A stretch of 64,000 nt of DNA from Durusdinium trenchii (GCA_963970005.1 CAXAMN010022851.1:266414-330413); one strand, 5' to 3'. Positions 52,249 to 62,320 are shown, numbered from the stretch's first letter. Program-made: numbers and translations. Notes: generated from the sequence alone by a model not told the origin.

Positions 52249-53121
52249 CCGGACCACGCTGCACTGCGAAACATCAGCGAGGCAACATCAGCGAAAGCGA
52301 GTTCTGGAAACTCGTCAGGGATGACCAGGTCACCGAGGTGCAGGAAAGAGGACCGAGGAAGAACCGACAGCAATCAGCAGTGGTGAGATGACCTCAAGAA
52401 TAACGAAAAAACAACAGAGGCAGAAGCATCAAGACGATGTGAACAATGAGGAATTCTCCATTTATAGGTTGGTTTTGGGGCAATGTACGCCGATGTATAC
52501 CTCCAGGATCTACCACAAAGAACGATGTGGAACATAAATTGTATGTTGTTTGGCGGTTGAGTTTAAAATCCTTCCATTGGGGGCGACCCAATGCGTGTCG
52601 TTGTGTATGGCTGGTTGCTGCGGGAGGATCTTACATTTTGCAGCTATTGAGCTCAATTCAGATCTGGCATGCAAGTGGCAGGATGACCAGTACAGAATGG
52701 AGACGTACCCAGGTATCGCAGAGGGAAGAACCTTATCAGCAGGTTCCATGAAGCTTTGTGGTCTCCAAACGCCTTGATCCTTTCAGTGACCACTAGAGGC
52801 TTTGGGGTATGACCAGCTGGTGGCAAGGACCGTATACTGGGTGATTTAGTGAACACATGTGGACACCTGATTTTTCCATTACCCGACCTATTTGGTCTCA
52901 AGAAACGTAAGTTTTGGCTTCATACGTGTCTCTTCCACCAGCCACCTTTTCCCGCAGGTGATCATTGCGTCCTGGAGTGGCAAGCAGTTGCTAGCCAAGG
53001 CAGAAGGCCGACCAGTCGGCCTGACCTCTTCTCGGCCCGGCACCCGTCATGTCAAGGGCGTTCCAAGAAGTTCCAGAAGACCTCTCAGGTGGAGGATTTG
53101 GTCTTTAATGTTTTTAGATAA
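52249..53121 (+). CDS. Three-exon gene end (52249-52382, 52627-52712, 52958-53121)
   Basis: All junctions are GT-AG and in phase. Exon 1 follows CGTCACAG and reads LRNISEATSAKASSGNSSGM, then a basic part, ending tg|GTGAGA. Exon 2 follows GGGAG, completes Trp, reads HFAAIELNSDLACKWQDDQY and ends with one base before GTATCG. Exon 3 follows CCCGCAG: DHCVLEWQAVASQGRRPTSR, then a Lys-rich segment and SQVEDLVFNVFR, stop at 53119. This is one of the best-supported models here. The start lies upstream. No domain recognised; exons 1 and 3 are basic and possibly disordered. Confidence 0.6.
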
Positions 53122-53691
53122 ATTCAGATAAAACTCGTCCAATAGGGCTGAGTCTTGGGGCTGTCCACTTGTTTTGTGGGACCCTTCACTAGGTCAAGCG
53201 ATCAGACGGATTTCTGTCTCATGATTTTTATAGCATGTTTTCAGCTAGAATCACGCAAACGATCTGGCTGCTCATGGGAGGTGCTGATTAGGTGTGGGAA
53301 TGTTTGAACTTCAAGCAAGCTTGTAGGTCCAAAGATGTTTTGATTCAAGGATGGCATCAGAGACATTTTGTTTTTTCCTGGAACACAGAGCTACATGTTA
53401 GGAGGAACTGGTCACTGGTCATGGCTGCTAAAGCGGTTCTTTACGTTTTTCATGAATGTGTTGTGTAGAATGTAGCTAACAAAAGCAAACCAAGCAAAGC
53501 CTTTCGTGAGAGCACCTACACACAACATTATACAACATCACACAGCACCCTCGCGTAGGCAAATTCGCGGCTTGGGGAGAGAGATTGGCGAAAGCTTGAT
53601 CCTTGATGGAGATATAGGTATCTAGATTATCTGGTGGATGTCCCCTAGACCACGTAAAACCAACACGGCTCGCCGGTTTCTGGGGCGCCAG

Positions 53692-53861
53692 GCGAGCTTC
53701 TGGCCGTGCAAGAAGAGAGCGAGGCCCCTTTGCCAATGTTGCAAGGGTCAAAGAGGTTCGAAGAGTGGCAGCAACATTCATGGTTTGAGTGTATATTTCA
53801 GTATGGAGACACCCAGCCAAGGGGACGGTTGGATGGTCTATTTACACACCGATATGATTGA
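53692..53861 (+). CDS. Exon, hypothetical
   Basis: After GGCGCCAG (53691) the frame reads ELLAVQEESEAPLPMLQGSK then RFEEWQQHSWFE; coding character fades after about 53780, though the frame stays open to TGA at 53859. Probably ends at an unseen donor. Confidence 0.45.
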
Positions 53862-54178
53862 CTCATGCTTTGCTTTGCACTACTTCACAGAAGAGACATG
53901 AACGGACGAGCAGTCTTGTTTAGATGTTTCTTGTGGCAGAGTTGTATGCGTGGGTCTGAGTTCGTTGCAAGAGAACCATTAACATCCATCCATTAGCAGA
54001 ATCCTTCCATTTTGATCCATTTTGATCCCAATACCAGGTGTGGGGAAGCCATGGCCATCATGGCGAATGGGCTGTGGTGGAAACGAAACGTGGGAGCCGC
54101 AACAGTTGTAAGTTGCAATTGCTGTTGCTGCTGGTGCGGTTGCGGCTGCGGCTGCAGCTCGGGCTGTGGTTTACATAT

Positions 54179-54267
54179 CCCAGACACTCCGTGTTTGCCA
54201 TGTATGCCTACATTGACCTCCCCTACCCCAATGTAGGCAAATATGGCAGTCCGATGGGTTGTCTGGG
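54179..54267. repeat. Palindromic element, copy 1 (89 bp)
   Basis: The left arm TCCCAGACACTCCGTGTTTG...TGCCTACATTG faces a right arm CAATGTAGGCA...TTGTCTGGG, with a loop of about 13 bp. The same arms, better conserved, occur at 57132-57227. It lies 70 bp upstream of the exon at 54338. Confidence 0.8.
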
Positions 54268-54337
54268 TATTGCCCCCGGGCCCCCACAACGGCCAAACCC
54301 GAGCCCAGTAGACCCACCGGCCCCGGGGATCTTTCAG

Positions 54338-54478
54338 GTGGAGGATCTACGCGACCAGATGATGCTGAAGGGCATCCCAGTGCACTATCCGGCCAGTGAG
54401 GCATTGGCCGAGCGGCTCGAGCGCAAACCGGGCGTGGTCGCGCAGAGCGTGGCGTCGCGTGGCGTCCCCAGTGTTTGA
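54338..54478 (+). CDS. Terminal exon with SAP-like motif
   Basis: After GATCTTTCAG (54337) in phase 0: VEDLRDQMMLKGIPVHYPAS then EALAERLERKPGVV and TGA at 54476. The pattern of a helix, Gly-Ile-Pro turn and second helix ending in ERLE resembles a SAP domain, a DNA-binding helix-extended-loop-helix motif. The frame stays open upstream through the palindromic element, but that part is Cys- or Pro-rich and unlikely to be coding. DNA binding is inference. Confidence 0.5.
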   Translation: MEDLRDQMMLKGIPVHYPASEALAERLERKPGVVAQSVASRGVPSV

Positions 54479-54754
54479 CCGATAGGGTTCCAAGTCAGGG
54501 TGGAAAGTGCGCGTGGGAAGGCAGTGGTCACTGCTTTATTTGGGTGTTGTTGCGTTGGACGTCATCTCTAGCCTGAGGATCATATAGTTGTTCCAGCTTC
54601 CAGACCAACAATCACAATATATATATATAGTTTTGGGCAGGAGGCAGCAAGAGACATGTTATTTTTTGGCAAACCTTCACCGAACTGATTTTACAAGGAG
54701 GGGACTCCCCACCCAAAACCTCCTTACATAAACTGAACATGTATTCTTGATTAG

Positions 54755-55098
54755 GCGAGCGTTGGGGGAAGGCCAGCTTTTCGGAATGGAGATGAAGGAG
54801 GTATTGGGAAGGGTCTTCTGGAATGCCGATGAAAGAAGGATAGCTGAATTCAGGATTGAAAATCAAGCAATTCCACCTCGTTTTTTAAATATTGACAGTT
54901 TTAGCGTTTGGTCATTTCTTGATTGTTGCTGGGTGGATTGACCACGCCAATTCACCGGATTCGTGGAACCGTTGGCAAGAATACCTACAGAAAATTCAAG
55001 TCGTTCATCATGTTTGTTCAGACCATGCAGGGATGATGGAGCAGAGCTTCAATAGAGTACACTCCAGGTGGTCTGACCCAACCGTGGCCAGGACCTGA
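54755..55098 (+). CDS. Two-exon hypothetical fragment (54755-54853, 54899-55098)
   Basis: Exon 1 after TTGATTAG reads ALGEGQLFGMEMKEVLGRVF then NADERRIAEF, ending near CAG|GATT (GA donor?). Exon 2 after TTGACAG contains WIDHANSPDSWNRWQEYLQK and MMEQSFNRVHSRWSDP, stop at 55096. Both have strong bias on +, but the phases do not match directly, so an edge is wrong or an exon is missing. Confidence 0.4.
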
Positions 55099-55213
55099 CG
55101 GATGACGAGGCGTTGGCCAAAGCAGAGTGAGGTGACCCAGACATGAAAAGGGCCTACATGCTGGGACAACACCTACATTCTTGAGACCAAGGATGGAAAC
55201 AGATGCTCATACA

Positions 55214-55360
55214 ATGCGAGTGGGCAAGGCATTTTTGGCATCTCGTTGCTTTGTCATGGTGGTGGCAGTGCTTATTGTTTCCACGGCCTACACACTGAAT
55301 TGCTTCAAGTGTCCAAGAGTTGCTACTTGGGGCAGTACATGTTGCTATGGACTCTTGTGA
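55214..55360 (+). CDS. Small membrane-anchored ORF or signal-peptide exon (48 aa)
   Basis: ATG at 55214 opens MRVGKAFLASRCFVMVVAVL, continuing hydrophobic (IVSTAYTL), then a Cys-rich end and TGA at 55358. The N-terminal basic-hydrophobic layout suits a signal peptide or signal anchor. A longer overlapping + frame is less convincing. It may be the first exon of a larger gene. Confidence 0.4.
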   Translation: MRVGKAFLASRCFVMVVAVLIVSTAYTLNCFKCPRVATWGSTCCYGLL

Positions 55361-55556
55361 TCCCAGGGCCGGATATATGGCTAGAATCTACATGGTTTTC
55401 CAGCTCTCAAGCCATGTTTTTCTTCCTCACGCGTATTGATCAGATTGATCAAGTGTTTTCTCACTAATGTCGACGGCTGATTCTAAAAGCATGAACATTC
55501 TCCGGAGCTCCCGTTTGGATGGTAAATCCTCTCTACGTACACCTCCGGGGGTGTGA

Positions 55557-55865
55557 TTGATTCATCCATCACCATCCAAGGATCGGCTCGGAAGGTGGAC
55601 AGCGGAGGGCGAGGGGCGAGGGGGCGGTCTTTTTGGAACAGATGTATATGTTGCGAATATACGCATACGCCGTAATCCTCAACCATTTTGTCCATGCAAA
55701 AAATCATGGGGGACCTGCGAAATGTTGGATGAACATTATATACATACTAGGATGGGGAAAACATTAACATCCGCGAATCCATGTCGTGAAGCTGAAAGGT
55801 TCAGTACCAATGTGTGCCCATACCTAGGACCTAGGATTGAACAGTTTTGGAGAAATAGCGGTTGA
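55557..55865 (+). CDS. Open frame of uncertain coding status
   Basis: A 102-codon + frame with a GC-rich start (GRWTAEGEGRGGGLFGTDVY) and a Cys-containing second half. Third-position bias drops after about 55640. Confidence 0.25.
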   Translation: MIHPSPSKDRLGRWTAEGEGRGGGLFGTDVYVANIRIRRNPQPFCPCKKSWGTCEMLDEHYIHTRMGKTLTSANPCREAERFSTNVCPYLGPRIEQFWRNSG

Positions 55866-56126
55866 GCCTTCTACGCATTTCATATATAAAGGTATGTCAG
55901 AAGTCATATACCACATAAGTAACTATTAGTGTATATAGTAGTTTTCTTCAAGATTTCTATGTGCAGCTTCTATTGGAATTGCATCTTTGCATTTGTTCTT
56001 CAGAAGGCTTGTATCCATCGTATCAGATTTGCCGATATCCCGTGACATCGGCTTTGTGTGGGTTTGTACGACATAAACGTAAACTTGGGGTCATGAAATG
56101 GATAGAAACAGTTAGATTTTATAGAC

Positions 56127-56318
56127 ATGTGTTACTTCCAGTACGTTTTGGACATGGTGAACATCTATCTATTGGACCGTGGTATGCTCAAAGTGCTATT
56201 CTTCCCTTCAGACCGGCTTGGCAACCGCCAAGTCTTCCCAGAGAAAGACAAACGGAAACTTCTATCTCACGGTCTTTCATTGCCCACTCATCACCAGTCG
56301 GACAGGTCAACTCCTTGA
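56127..56318 (+). CDS. Intact small ORF (63 aa), hypothetical
   Basis: ATG at 56127 opens MCYFQYVLDMVNIYLLDRGM then VLFFPSDRLGNRQVFPEKDK, a basic stretch and TGA at 56316. Good coding character; a longer frame overlapping it (to 56353) is less protein-like. No domain recognised. Confidence 0.45.
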   Translation: MCYFQYVLDMVNIYLLDRGMLKVLFFPSDRLGNRQVFPEKDKRKLLSHGLSLPTHHQSDRSTP

Positions 56319-56599
56319 TTTTTCGTTTGTCATGTCAAGCGATTGCAACTTAGATTTCGTCAGGTGCAGCACATTCATCCTCCGAGGGTTTCCCAACAGA
56401 GCTTGAAAGATAATTCTGAGGCCATGCACCCTAGGGTGCATGAATTGTTCAATGCTTTTCATCATGCAGCTCTTTTCAGTACGCAACATCATCCACTTGA
56501 TCTCAGCATCCAGTCAACGATCCCAACCAGGCACCTCACTACGACTTCTACTTCATGTCTTCATAGGTCTTCAGTATGTCTTCAGTCTTTACTATGCAG

Positions 56600-56786
56600 C
56601 TGGTTGTTGATGGCGCTGGTTGGTGAGATCCTTGGATCCAGTTGCAATCAGCACCTCTCCACGTCTCAGACCTTCGAGACCCGTCCATCCAGCTCCGAGC
56701 CATCCAGCGCCTCAGGCGCTGTGGCCACCGGCCTACTTTCCGCTTTGGTTGCTGGGATTCGGACGGGTGTGGACATGTATGTGTGA
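56600..56786 (+). CDS. Terminal exon, hypothetical
   Basis: After ACTATGCAG (56599) the frame reads WLLMALVGEILGSSCNQHLS, a Ser/Pro-rich middle, ATGLLSALVAGIRTGVDMYV and stop at 56784. Good bias. Confidence 0.45.
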
Positions 56787-56987
56787 ACTCACTCCAAAAG
56801 AATCGAATGTTCGAAGATACACAAGAAAAACACGCTGGGCAAATTGGATCAAATTGTTTGGGTTTTGCTTGCGGTGATGTCTTTTGTCTTCCCATGGGGG
56901 ATCCATTTTGGCGGAATATGTTTCGTCCGTTCCTTCAGCGAATGGAAGTTGTTGTTCTTTAATTCATTAGATCTCCATCGATCCCAG

Positions 56988-57124
56988 TGTGCCTTGAAAT
57001 TGTCAACCGGGCACACGAATGGCTCGCGTCAAGGGCGTATGGGTTGCGGAAATTGCTGCAGCACAGCCAGTTTGAAACCGAAAGCTGGGAAAAAACCGTT
57101 GGTTTCCTCGATTGGTTATCCTAG
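56988..57124 (+). CDS. Terminal exon, hypothetical
   Basis: After CGATCCCAG (56987) the frame reads LEIVNRAHEWLASRAYGLRK then QHSQFETESWEKTVGFLDWL and TAG at 57122. It is mostly helical by eye, with strong bias; a longer + frame over the same bases is Cys/Lys-rich and weaker. The palindromic element begins only 8 bp after its stop. Confidence 0.45.
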
Positions 57125-57131
57125 TTTCTAT

Positions 57132-57227
57132 TCCCAGACACTCCATGTATGCCATATATGCCTACATTGGGGTGGTTTTAGGGGTCAATGTATGTATATA
57201 AATATGCCATACATGGAGTGTCTGGGA
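57132..57227. repeat. Palindromic element, copy 2 (96 bp)
   Basis: The left arm begins TCCCAGACACTCCATGTATG and the right arm ends CATACATGGAGTGTCTGGGA, a perfect 20-bp inverted match at the ends. Internally CCTACATTG faces CAATGTATG. Related to 54179-54267. Confidence 0.9.
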
Positions 57228-57259
57228 TTGAAATCACACTTCTGAGTTCACTCGTCCAC

Positions 57260-58030
57260 TCCTGAGAGTTCACCTTTGGTCCCATCCCTACAGAGACTTT
57301 GACCTTCGCGTGTGATTCACGGATGATCGGTGAAACCCGTCATATGCTGACCCAAAAGAGACGTCACGCAGGCTGATCACAGGTTTTGCCTGGGGTTGCT
57401 GCCAGCTGTTGCCTGACACCCACCAAGTCAGTGGGTTCGAACACTGCTTTTGGGGGATTGGCATCCTGACCGTATATAGGTGGAACAACATATCAACTGT
57501 TCGCTTCCAGGAAGACTGAAGGGGTCACTTGAAGTTTTCTGCCTGAGGCTGTGGGAGTCGCAGATAGCTTACTGGAGCTCCTTGGCATTCTTTGGTGCGT
57601 CCCTGTGCCCACAAGTTTGCAGAGACAAGGGAGGTGAAAACGTGTGAAACCGCAAACGACCATGGTGAAAACAGGATGATGTGATGTGTGAAGCAAATAT
57701 GTTTTTGACCGAACCTGTACAGTTCATCCTTTTCAAACTCTAATGTTTCTTCCTCACCACCTTGGATGGAAAAAGGATGAAAAAGGCAAATACTTCCGGG
57801 CACCTCCCTCTATTGGTTGGTGCCAAAAAATATAGGTTTTATCGGTTGTATCTTCAACGCCCACAAGAGCAACATTTGCTCGGATCATAGGCCATGGAAC
57901 TTCTGCACTTTGCCTTTTGAGAAGGAACTAAAGAAAGAGTCACGGCGGCCCTTCTGCTCCTCCACTGGTTGTATGATGTTACATGGTTGGCCTTTTTGTA
58001 GGTTTGCTTGCACAGCTACCCGCAAGCAAC
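57260..58030. other. No supported gene
   Basis: Short frames only. A + frame at about 57850-57970 (WNFCTLPFEKELKKESRRPF) is the best candidate but lacks exon borders. Confidence 0.35.
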
Positions 58031-58038
58031 CAAGGCCG

Positions 58039-58239
58039 TCACCCGACAAAGATGGAGTCCTTTTGCTGCGCTAACTTGAGTTTTCGGTGCAATTCTGTCG
58101 AAATGCTGCACCGGGCAGCATCATCAAAAGGCATCAAGGTCGACACTACCGCAGCGGATGGCTCATTTCGCCGGTCTTCGCCCGGATTTCGCACCAAAGC
58201 TAGCAACATCCCAGCAACCACCAAGATCTGGCTCGACAC
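58039..58239 (-). CDS. Terminal exon, hypothetical
   Basis: The minus frame reads NPGEDRRNEPSAAVVSTLMP then FDDAARCSISTELHRKLKLA and QQKDSIFVG, stop at 58039. Codon bias clearly favours this frame over two other open ones. The start is unclear: open from 58239, with an acceptor perhaps at GTCGAG. Confidence 0.45.
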   Translation of the reverse strand: MSSQILVVAGMLLALVRNPGEDRRNEPSAAVVSTLMPFDDAARCSISTELHRKLKLAQQKDSIFVG

Positions 58240-58735
58240 CGTGGTCTGGTGGAGCCGATGGAATCAAGCCGACGATCAGACCACACCAGCTGTTGAAAGC
58301 AAGATGCTTTCGAGGTCCTATCTCATAGAGCGGCCGCGATATGCAACGATCACTAGGGCTAAATCGCCAAGGATCACATAGCCATGACGAACGTGAGTGA
58401 TGTGAGACATGGCCCGCTGGGTCCCTGAGTTTTCCTGAACTGATTGCAAGCATCTTGAGCCTGAGGAACGCAACATACCCAGCAACCAAAACATATAGGC
58501 CAGGGGCGCTGGATGAATTGTTGCGCAAGTCGTAGGACCCTGGTTGACAATGGTGTACACCACTAAGCAGATTTGTGGGGGCCTTCGACCAGACCGACGG
58601 CTGTCACACCCGGAATGTTCGCGCCTAGGCTGGGTGGCGCCGTGGCGGTTCCAGCGCTAGAAGTCGAAGGCTGGCTGTGTTTTTGACACTCTGACGAACA
58701 CATCACATGGAAGTGGAAAATGGTCCCTTGGAAGA

Positions 58736-59125
58736 CTACTTTACATGTTTTGGGGTTATTTTTGGTGCGATGTCGGCGATGTTGTTCAAGACTGAACAGA
58801 GCTCATTGGACTCATTGGTCATGGGCAGCGATTTGGATTTGGATCCCATGTTTTTCTTCTTCAACTCACTCACATGCTCAACGGCCAGCCATGGCCAGGT
58901 CAGTCCTTCTTCGAGAAGAAACCGCCTAATGAGGTGGTAGCTGAGGCGATGGGGAAAGGGAATAGGGCCAAGTTCCATCCTCTCCCCAGTTTCCTCTACA
59001 TTTTCATGCCCCCCGGGGGCTGTACAAAGTGATTTTTTTGTACACATCATAGGTGGTATGGGCATGGCACTGCTAAAGATGCCCACTGATTTTCTACAGG
59101 GGAATCCTTGGAGTGACTGCAGCAT
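58736..59125 (-). CDS. Intact minus-strand ORF (129 aa), hypothetical
   Basis: Minus ATG at 59125 opens MLQSLQGFPCRKSVGIFSSA, then ENVEETGERMELGPIPFPHR, a helical LIRRFLLEEGLTWPWLAVEH and a Lys/Ser-rich end, stop at 58736. Good bias and length without splicing. On the + strand an ATG at 58707 opens 64 codons to a GTCAGT donor at 58899 (MEVENGPLEDYFTCFGVIFG), so strand is not certain. Confidence 0.4.
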   Translation of the reverse strand: MLQSLQGFPCRKSVGIFSSAMPIPPMMCTKKSLCTAPGGHENVEETGERMELGPIPFPHRLSYHLIRRFLLEEGLTWPWLAVEHVSELKKKNMGSKSKSLPMTNESNELCSVLNNIADIAPKITPKHVK

Positions 59126-59159
59126 GTCCTTGATTTTATAGTAAACCAAATAAAGATAG

Positions 59160-60300
59160 TTAAACTGTAGCCTGTGAGGTATGAGTTTCTGATTTTGTAA
59201 AATGTTCTAATTTTATACAGGCGCAGAAGGAGAGTATAAAGGTATGATATATTGATTCTACCAAAAAATATATATTTCTATTTTTCTAGAGATCATTTGA
59301 TTTTGTAGTATACATATGTTTTTGTAGAGACATACATGTCTCAACACAATAATATTTTCCATGCAGCATGGATTCAATTTTTGTAGAAGACCCGTGAATT
59401 TGTAGAGGAAGCTTGTGAGATATTTTGTTGGCGCAGCAAGCTGACGCGCGGCCCAACGCAGCCATTTGTGGCACTGGGTAAAGAAACTTAATGAAGCACA
59501 GAATGGATAGAATTGCCATTTGAGAGGTGAGAAGGCAACAAGCCTCAAGCGAATTGCTCAAAGTCGAAGCGGTGTGACAGAAGCCATGGCTAAATGGCCA
59601 CGAGATTATCCAAAAAGCTGCGATTCTAGGTAGCATTTGGAATTCTGGAAGAATATAATATATTATAATATATTATAATCATAATCCTTCTTTGGGTGCT
59701 TGCCTAGGAGAAATGCGGCAGTACTATGGAGGAACCTCGCTGGGAACACAAGCGCGCTCATTTTGGCGACTCAGATTTTTCACTACAACTTTTTTTGTAT
59801 TGTATTTTTTCAAATTCTGTTGATGTCTCTGGATGTCTCTGGCCTTTTTTGAAATATTGGGAATTCATGGGAATTCTGGGTTAGCTGAGTTGGCCGATGC
59901 AGCTGGCGAAGTGTAACCGGCCGCGTCTCGCACCACCATTGCTTTTGGAATGAGCCGCTGGACATCAAATCAATGTTACCTGTTCTTGCTTACTTTTGTG
60001 ATCTTTTGTGTATTTGAACTTGAATGTTTTTGATGTTTTTGAACTTGCAAGCCTCCAGGCAGAATCGAACATGGGAGTTCACTTTGGCCATTAGCAAAAG
60101 TCGACCAGCTGGAACTGTCGCTGCAACTTGGCAAGCAAGGGAGCGTGTTATCTTGAGATAGCAACAGACCCAAAATACCTAAACATATTTAAAAAAAAAA
60201 GACTCAAAACTGCTTTGCGTGTGTACAAAATCATGTTACACGTCCTTATGGGCTGATGAATGTGTACAAAATCATGTTACACATCCAGAACACGTAAATA
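59160..60300. other. AT-rich, mostly non-coding
   Basis: Many TTTTGTAGA/TTTTGTACA motifs, as in the introns of the downstream gene. A minus frame near 59500-59370 (HKWLRWAARQLAAPTKYLTS) is coding-like but has no clear borders. Confidence 0.35.
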
Positions 60301-60342
60301 GAGGACTGTTAAACAGTGGAGTTCAGCAGATAATGTACAAAA

Positions 60343-60501
60343 TCAAGCACTAGTGTTGTATTTCTGGGTAGCCATTTGGTTTGGAGCTGCGCTGCCATCT
60401 TGACTCGCTCTTCTCTTGCTTGCAATGCGCACCGTGTGGATCTTCCTTTCAATCCTGGTGGGAGAGGCTTTGGGTGGGCGTGATGACACGTCATGCAGCA
60501 T
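60343..60501 (-). CDS. Hypothetical ATG-started ORF or exon
   Basis: Minus ATG at 60501 opens MLHDVSSRPPKASPTRIERK, a basic Arg/Lys/Ser-rich sequence to a stop at 60343. Fair bias; another minus frame overlaps. Composition suggests a nuclear or disordered protein. Confidence 0.35.
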   Translation of the reverse strand: MLHDVSSRPPKASPTRIERKIHTVRIASKRRASQDGSAAPNQMATQKYNTSA

Positions 60502-60812
60502 TTGCGAACACCAGTGCCTTGGCATGCCTTGGCAACAATTTAACATTGAGATAAGATGAGAAAAGTACATCACCACTATAAAATCACATTCCACAGCAAC
60601 CCAAATAACCAAAAATAATCAAAACATAGCAAAAATATACTCAAAAATATATAAAGCAAAAGAATCAAATAAAAATCAAAAGTCTACAAAATTAAAAGCT
60701 CACCTTATTATAACAGAAGTCAGTCTACAAAATTAGAAGCTCACTACAGGAAATTAATATAAATTAATGTTTCTGACAAGCAGTGTTTGTGTCGCCTGGC
60801 CAGCATATCCAG

Positions 60813-62320
60813 GTGGTTCAAAGCAGAAGAGCACATTGCAGAGATTACCCAGTTTGTCGAGAATTGGGCAGGTGAACGTGTCCTCCACTTGGTTGACGGC
60901 TTTGGTTTCAGTGAACGCATGGCGACCCTTGTCTTTTTGAGTTCTACTAAAAGCTTTCTAATTTGCTGAATGTGTTTTTTTAATGTTTTCTTTTTTGGGG
61001 AGGTATTTGTATGTATTTGTTGAAATAAGTGTCTTATGTTTTAAGACATATGATTTGATGGTTGGAAAGGCGACAATGGACCAAAAGCGGCTACCGTGCC
61101 AGAGCTTTTGATATTGGACTAGATGAGCGTGATGATATGGTTTCCAGAGAAGGCTTTTACAGGCTGCTGGATATGACCTTATCGTTACTCGACTGCAGCA
61201 AAAGTATGCCGACTTAAGTGTTCAAGTTGATGGTGTTTTGATTGCCAAGTTGATCCAGGCTCTTGCCAAAGGGCATGCTCATGTGTGGGCCGCCATGCTC
61301 ACTCATGGTACCCGCTTGCCAGAGCGTCCACCGTCGCCGACCGTGGCGCTTGGAGGGCGATGTGTCAAACTGGAAGGTCCGCCTTTCAAACAGAATTTGG
61401 CACAACTTTGTGTCTTGGACTTTCTTGAACAAGAATGTTATCATTTTTTAATTTTGTACAGAAGCATGATGAAAGACAGCCCCCATACCCCCATGACAAT
61501 GATTTTGTAGAGTTTGGTAGGGACCGTTTGAATACTCAAGAACTATCAAGTCTATCAAGAACTAAATTGTGTAGGACAAGACGTGTTAAATCTTAGCTTT
61601 TGGAGGCAATTATTCTCAAGTTTGCCATTGCCCGCGATATTTTCATTTGCGTGGAACAGCCAGCTCAATCCTTTGCCTTCAAGCAAACATATTTTCAGGA
61701 ACTCATGGTCCTTGGACAGTTGTTCCTCGAAGTTAAATGGTTTTCAATTGTTTTCAATTGTTTTCAGTTGATTTGGATTTTGTTTGAGATTTTATATGTT
61801 TTTTTATGATTTTATGATATTATATATAATATATTATATGATATTGTTTGATTTTGTACAACCAGTATTTTTGTTTTTGCTGTGAACAGGACCATTACAT
61901 TAACCTGGATGGCATTCTTTAACTCTGACATGCTGAAACCAACGCATCTCTTGTCGAATTGCAGGACTGCAACCCATGCACTTTTGATAGAACATGTTTC
62001 ACACATGTTATATAAATATTTTGGTTCTTACTGTATGTGTTGGAATGTTTTTGGATACACCCTGACAAATGCCTGAGAGGACCTTGGGTTGTATCAGAAG
62101 GACCATGACTAAGTCTTGTCGCCAACGCTTCAAAGCACGTTTCGAGAAGCGCAACAGCAAACGGTCTATTCCTCTCCAATATACTCAAGAGATCACCAAA
62201 TCCGACGGAACCCGTGGATGGCAAGGCGGCCGGCATTTGTCTTTGAGTGCCGAGTATACTGCTCAATTTTGCCGAGCAGTGTACAAGTGTTGGCTTGAAG
62301 CGCAGTCCAACCAAGTCTGA
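60813..62320 (+). CDS. Methyltransferase-like protein of a dinoflagellate-expanded family (six exons)
   Basis: Exons 60813-60923, 61070-61207, 61259-61409, 61606-61739, 61890-61964 and 62101-62320 join in phase; donors read GA, GC, GT, GT, GA. Product about 275 residues. Motifs in order: GERVLHLVDGFGFSERMA (glycine-containing loop after a beta strand, like SAM-binding motif I), GYRARAFDI (acidic residue ending strand 2), GMLMCGPPCSL (like motif IV of C5-cytosine methyltransferases), VRLSNRIWHNF, ICVEQPAQS (position of the ENV motif), TWMAFFNSDMLKPTHLLS, GGRHLSLSAEYTAQF and stop. No target-recognition domain or QxRxR motif is seen. I recall similar hypothetical proteins, many per genome, in dinoflagellates. 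Catalysis is inference. The start codon lies upstream of 60813 and was not identified. Confidence 0.7.

Noticed and set aside
52185-52373. Minus-strand frame LGDLVIPDEFPELAFADVAS as an exon
   Set aside because: It lacks an upstream acceptor, while the + strand over the same bases has good splice sites and keeps phase with two further exons.
54012-54236. Cys-rich ORF (CNCCCCWCGCGCGC)
   Set aside because: Produced by a GCTGTTGCTG low-complexity run and the palindromic element.
61238-61510. Longer + frame overlapping the third exon of the methyltransferase-like gene
   Set aside because: The shorter alternative frame contains the family motif CGPPCS and keeps phase with flanking exons.
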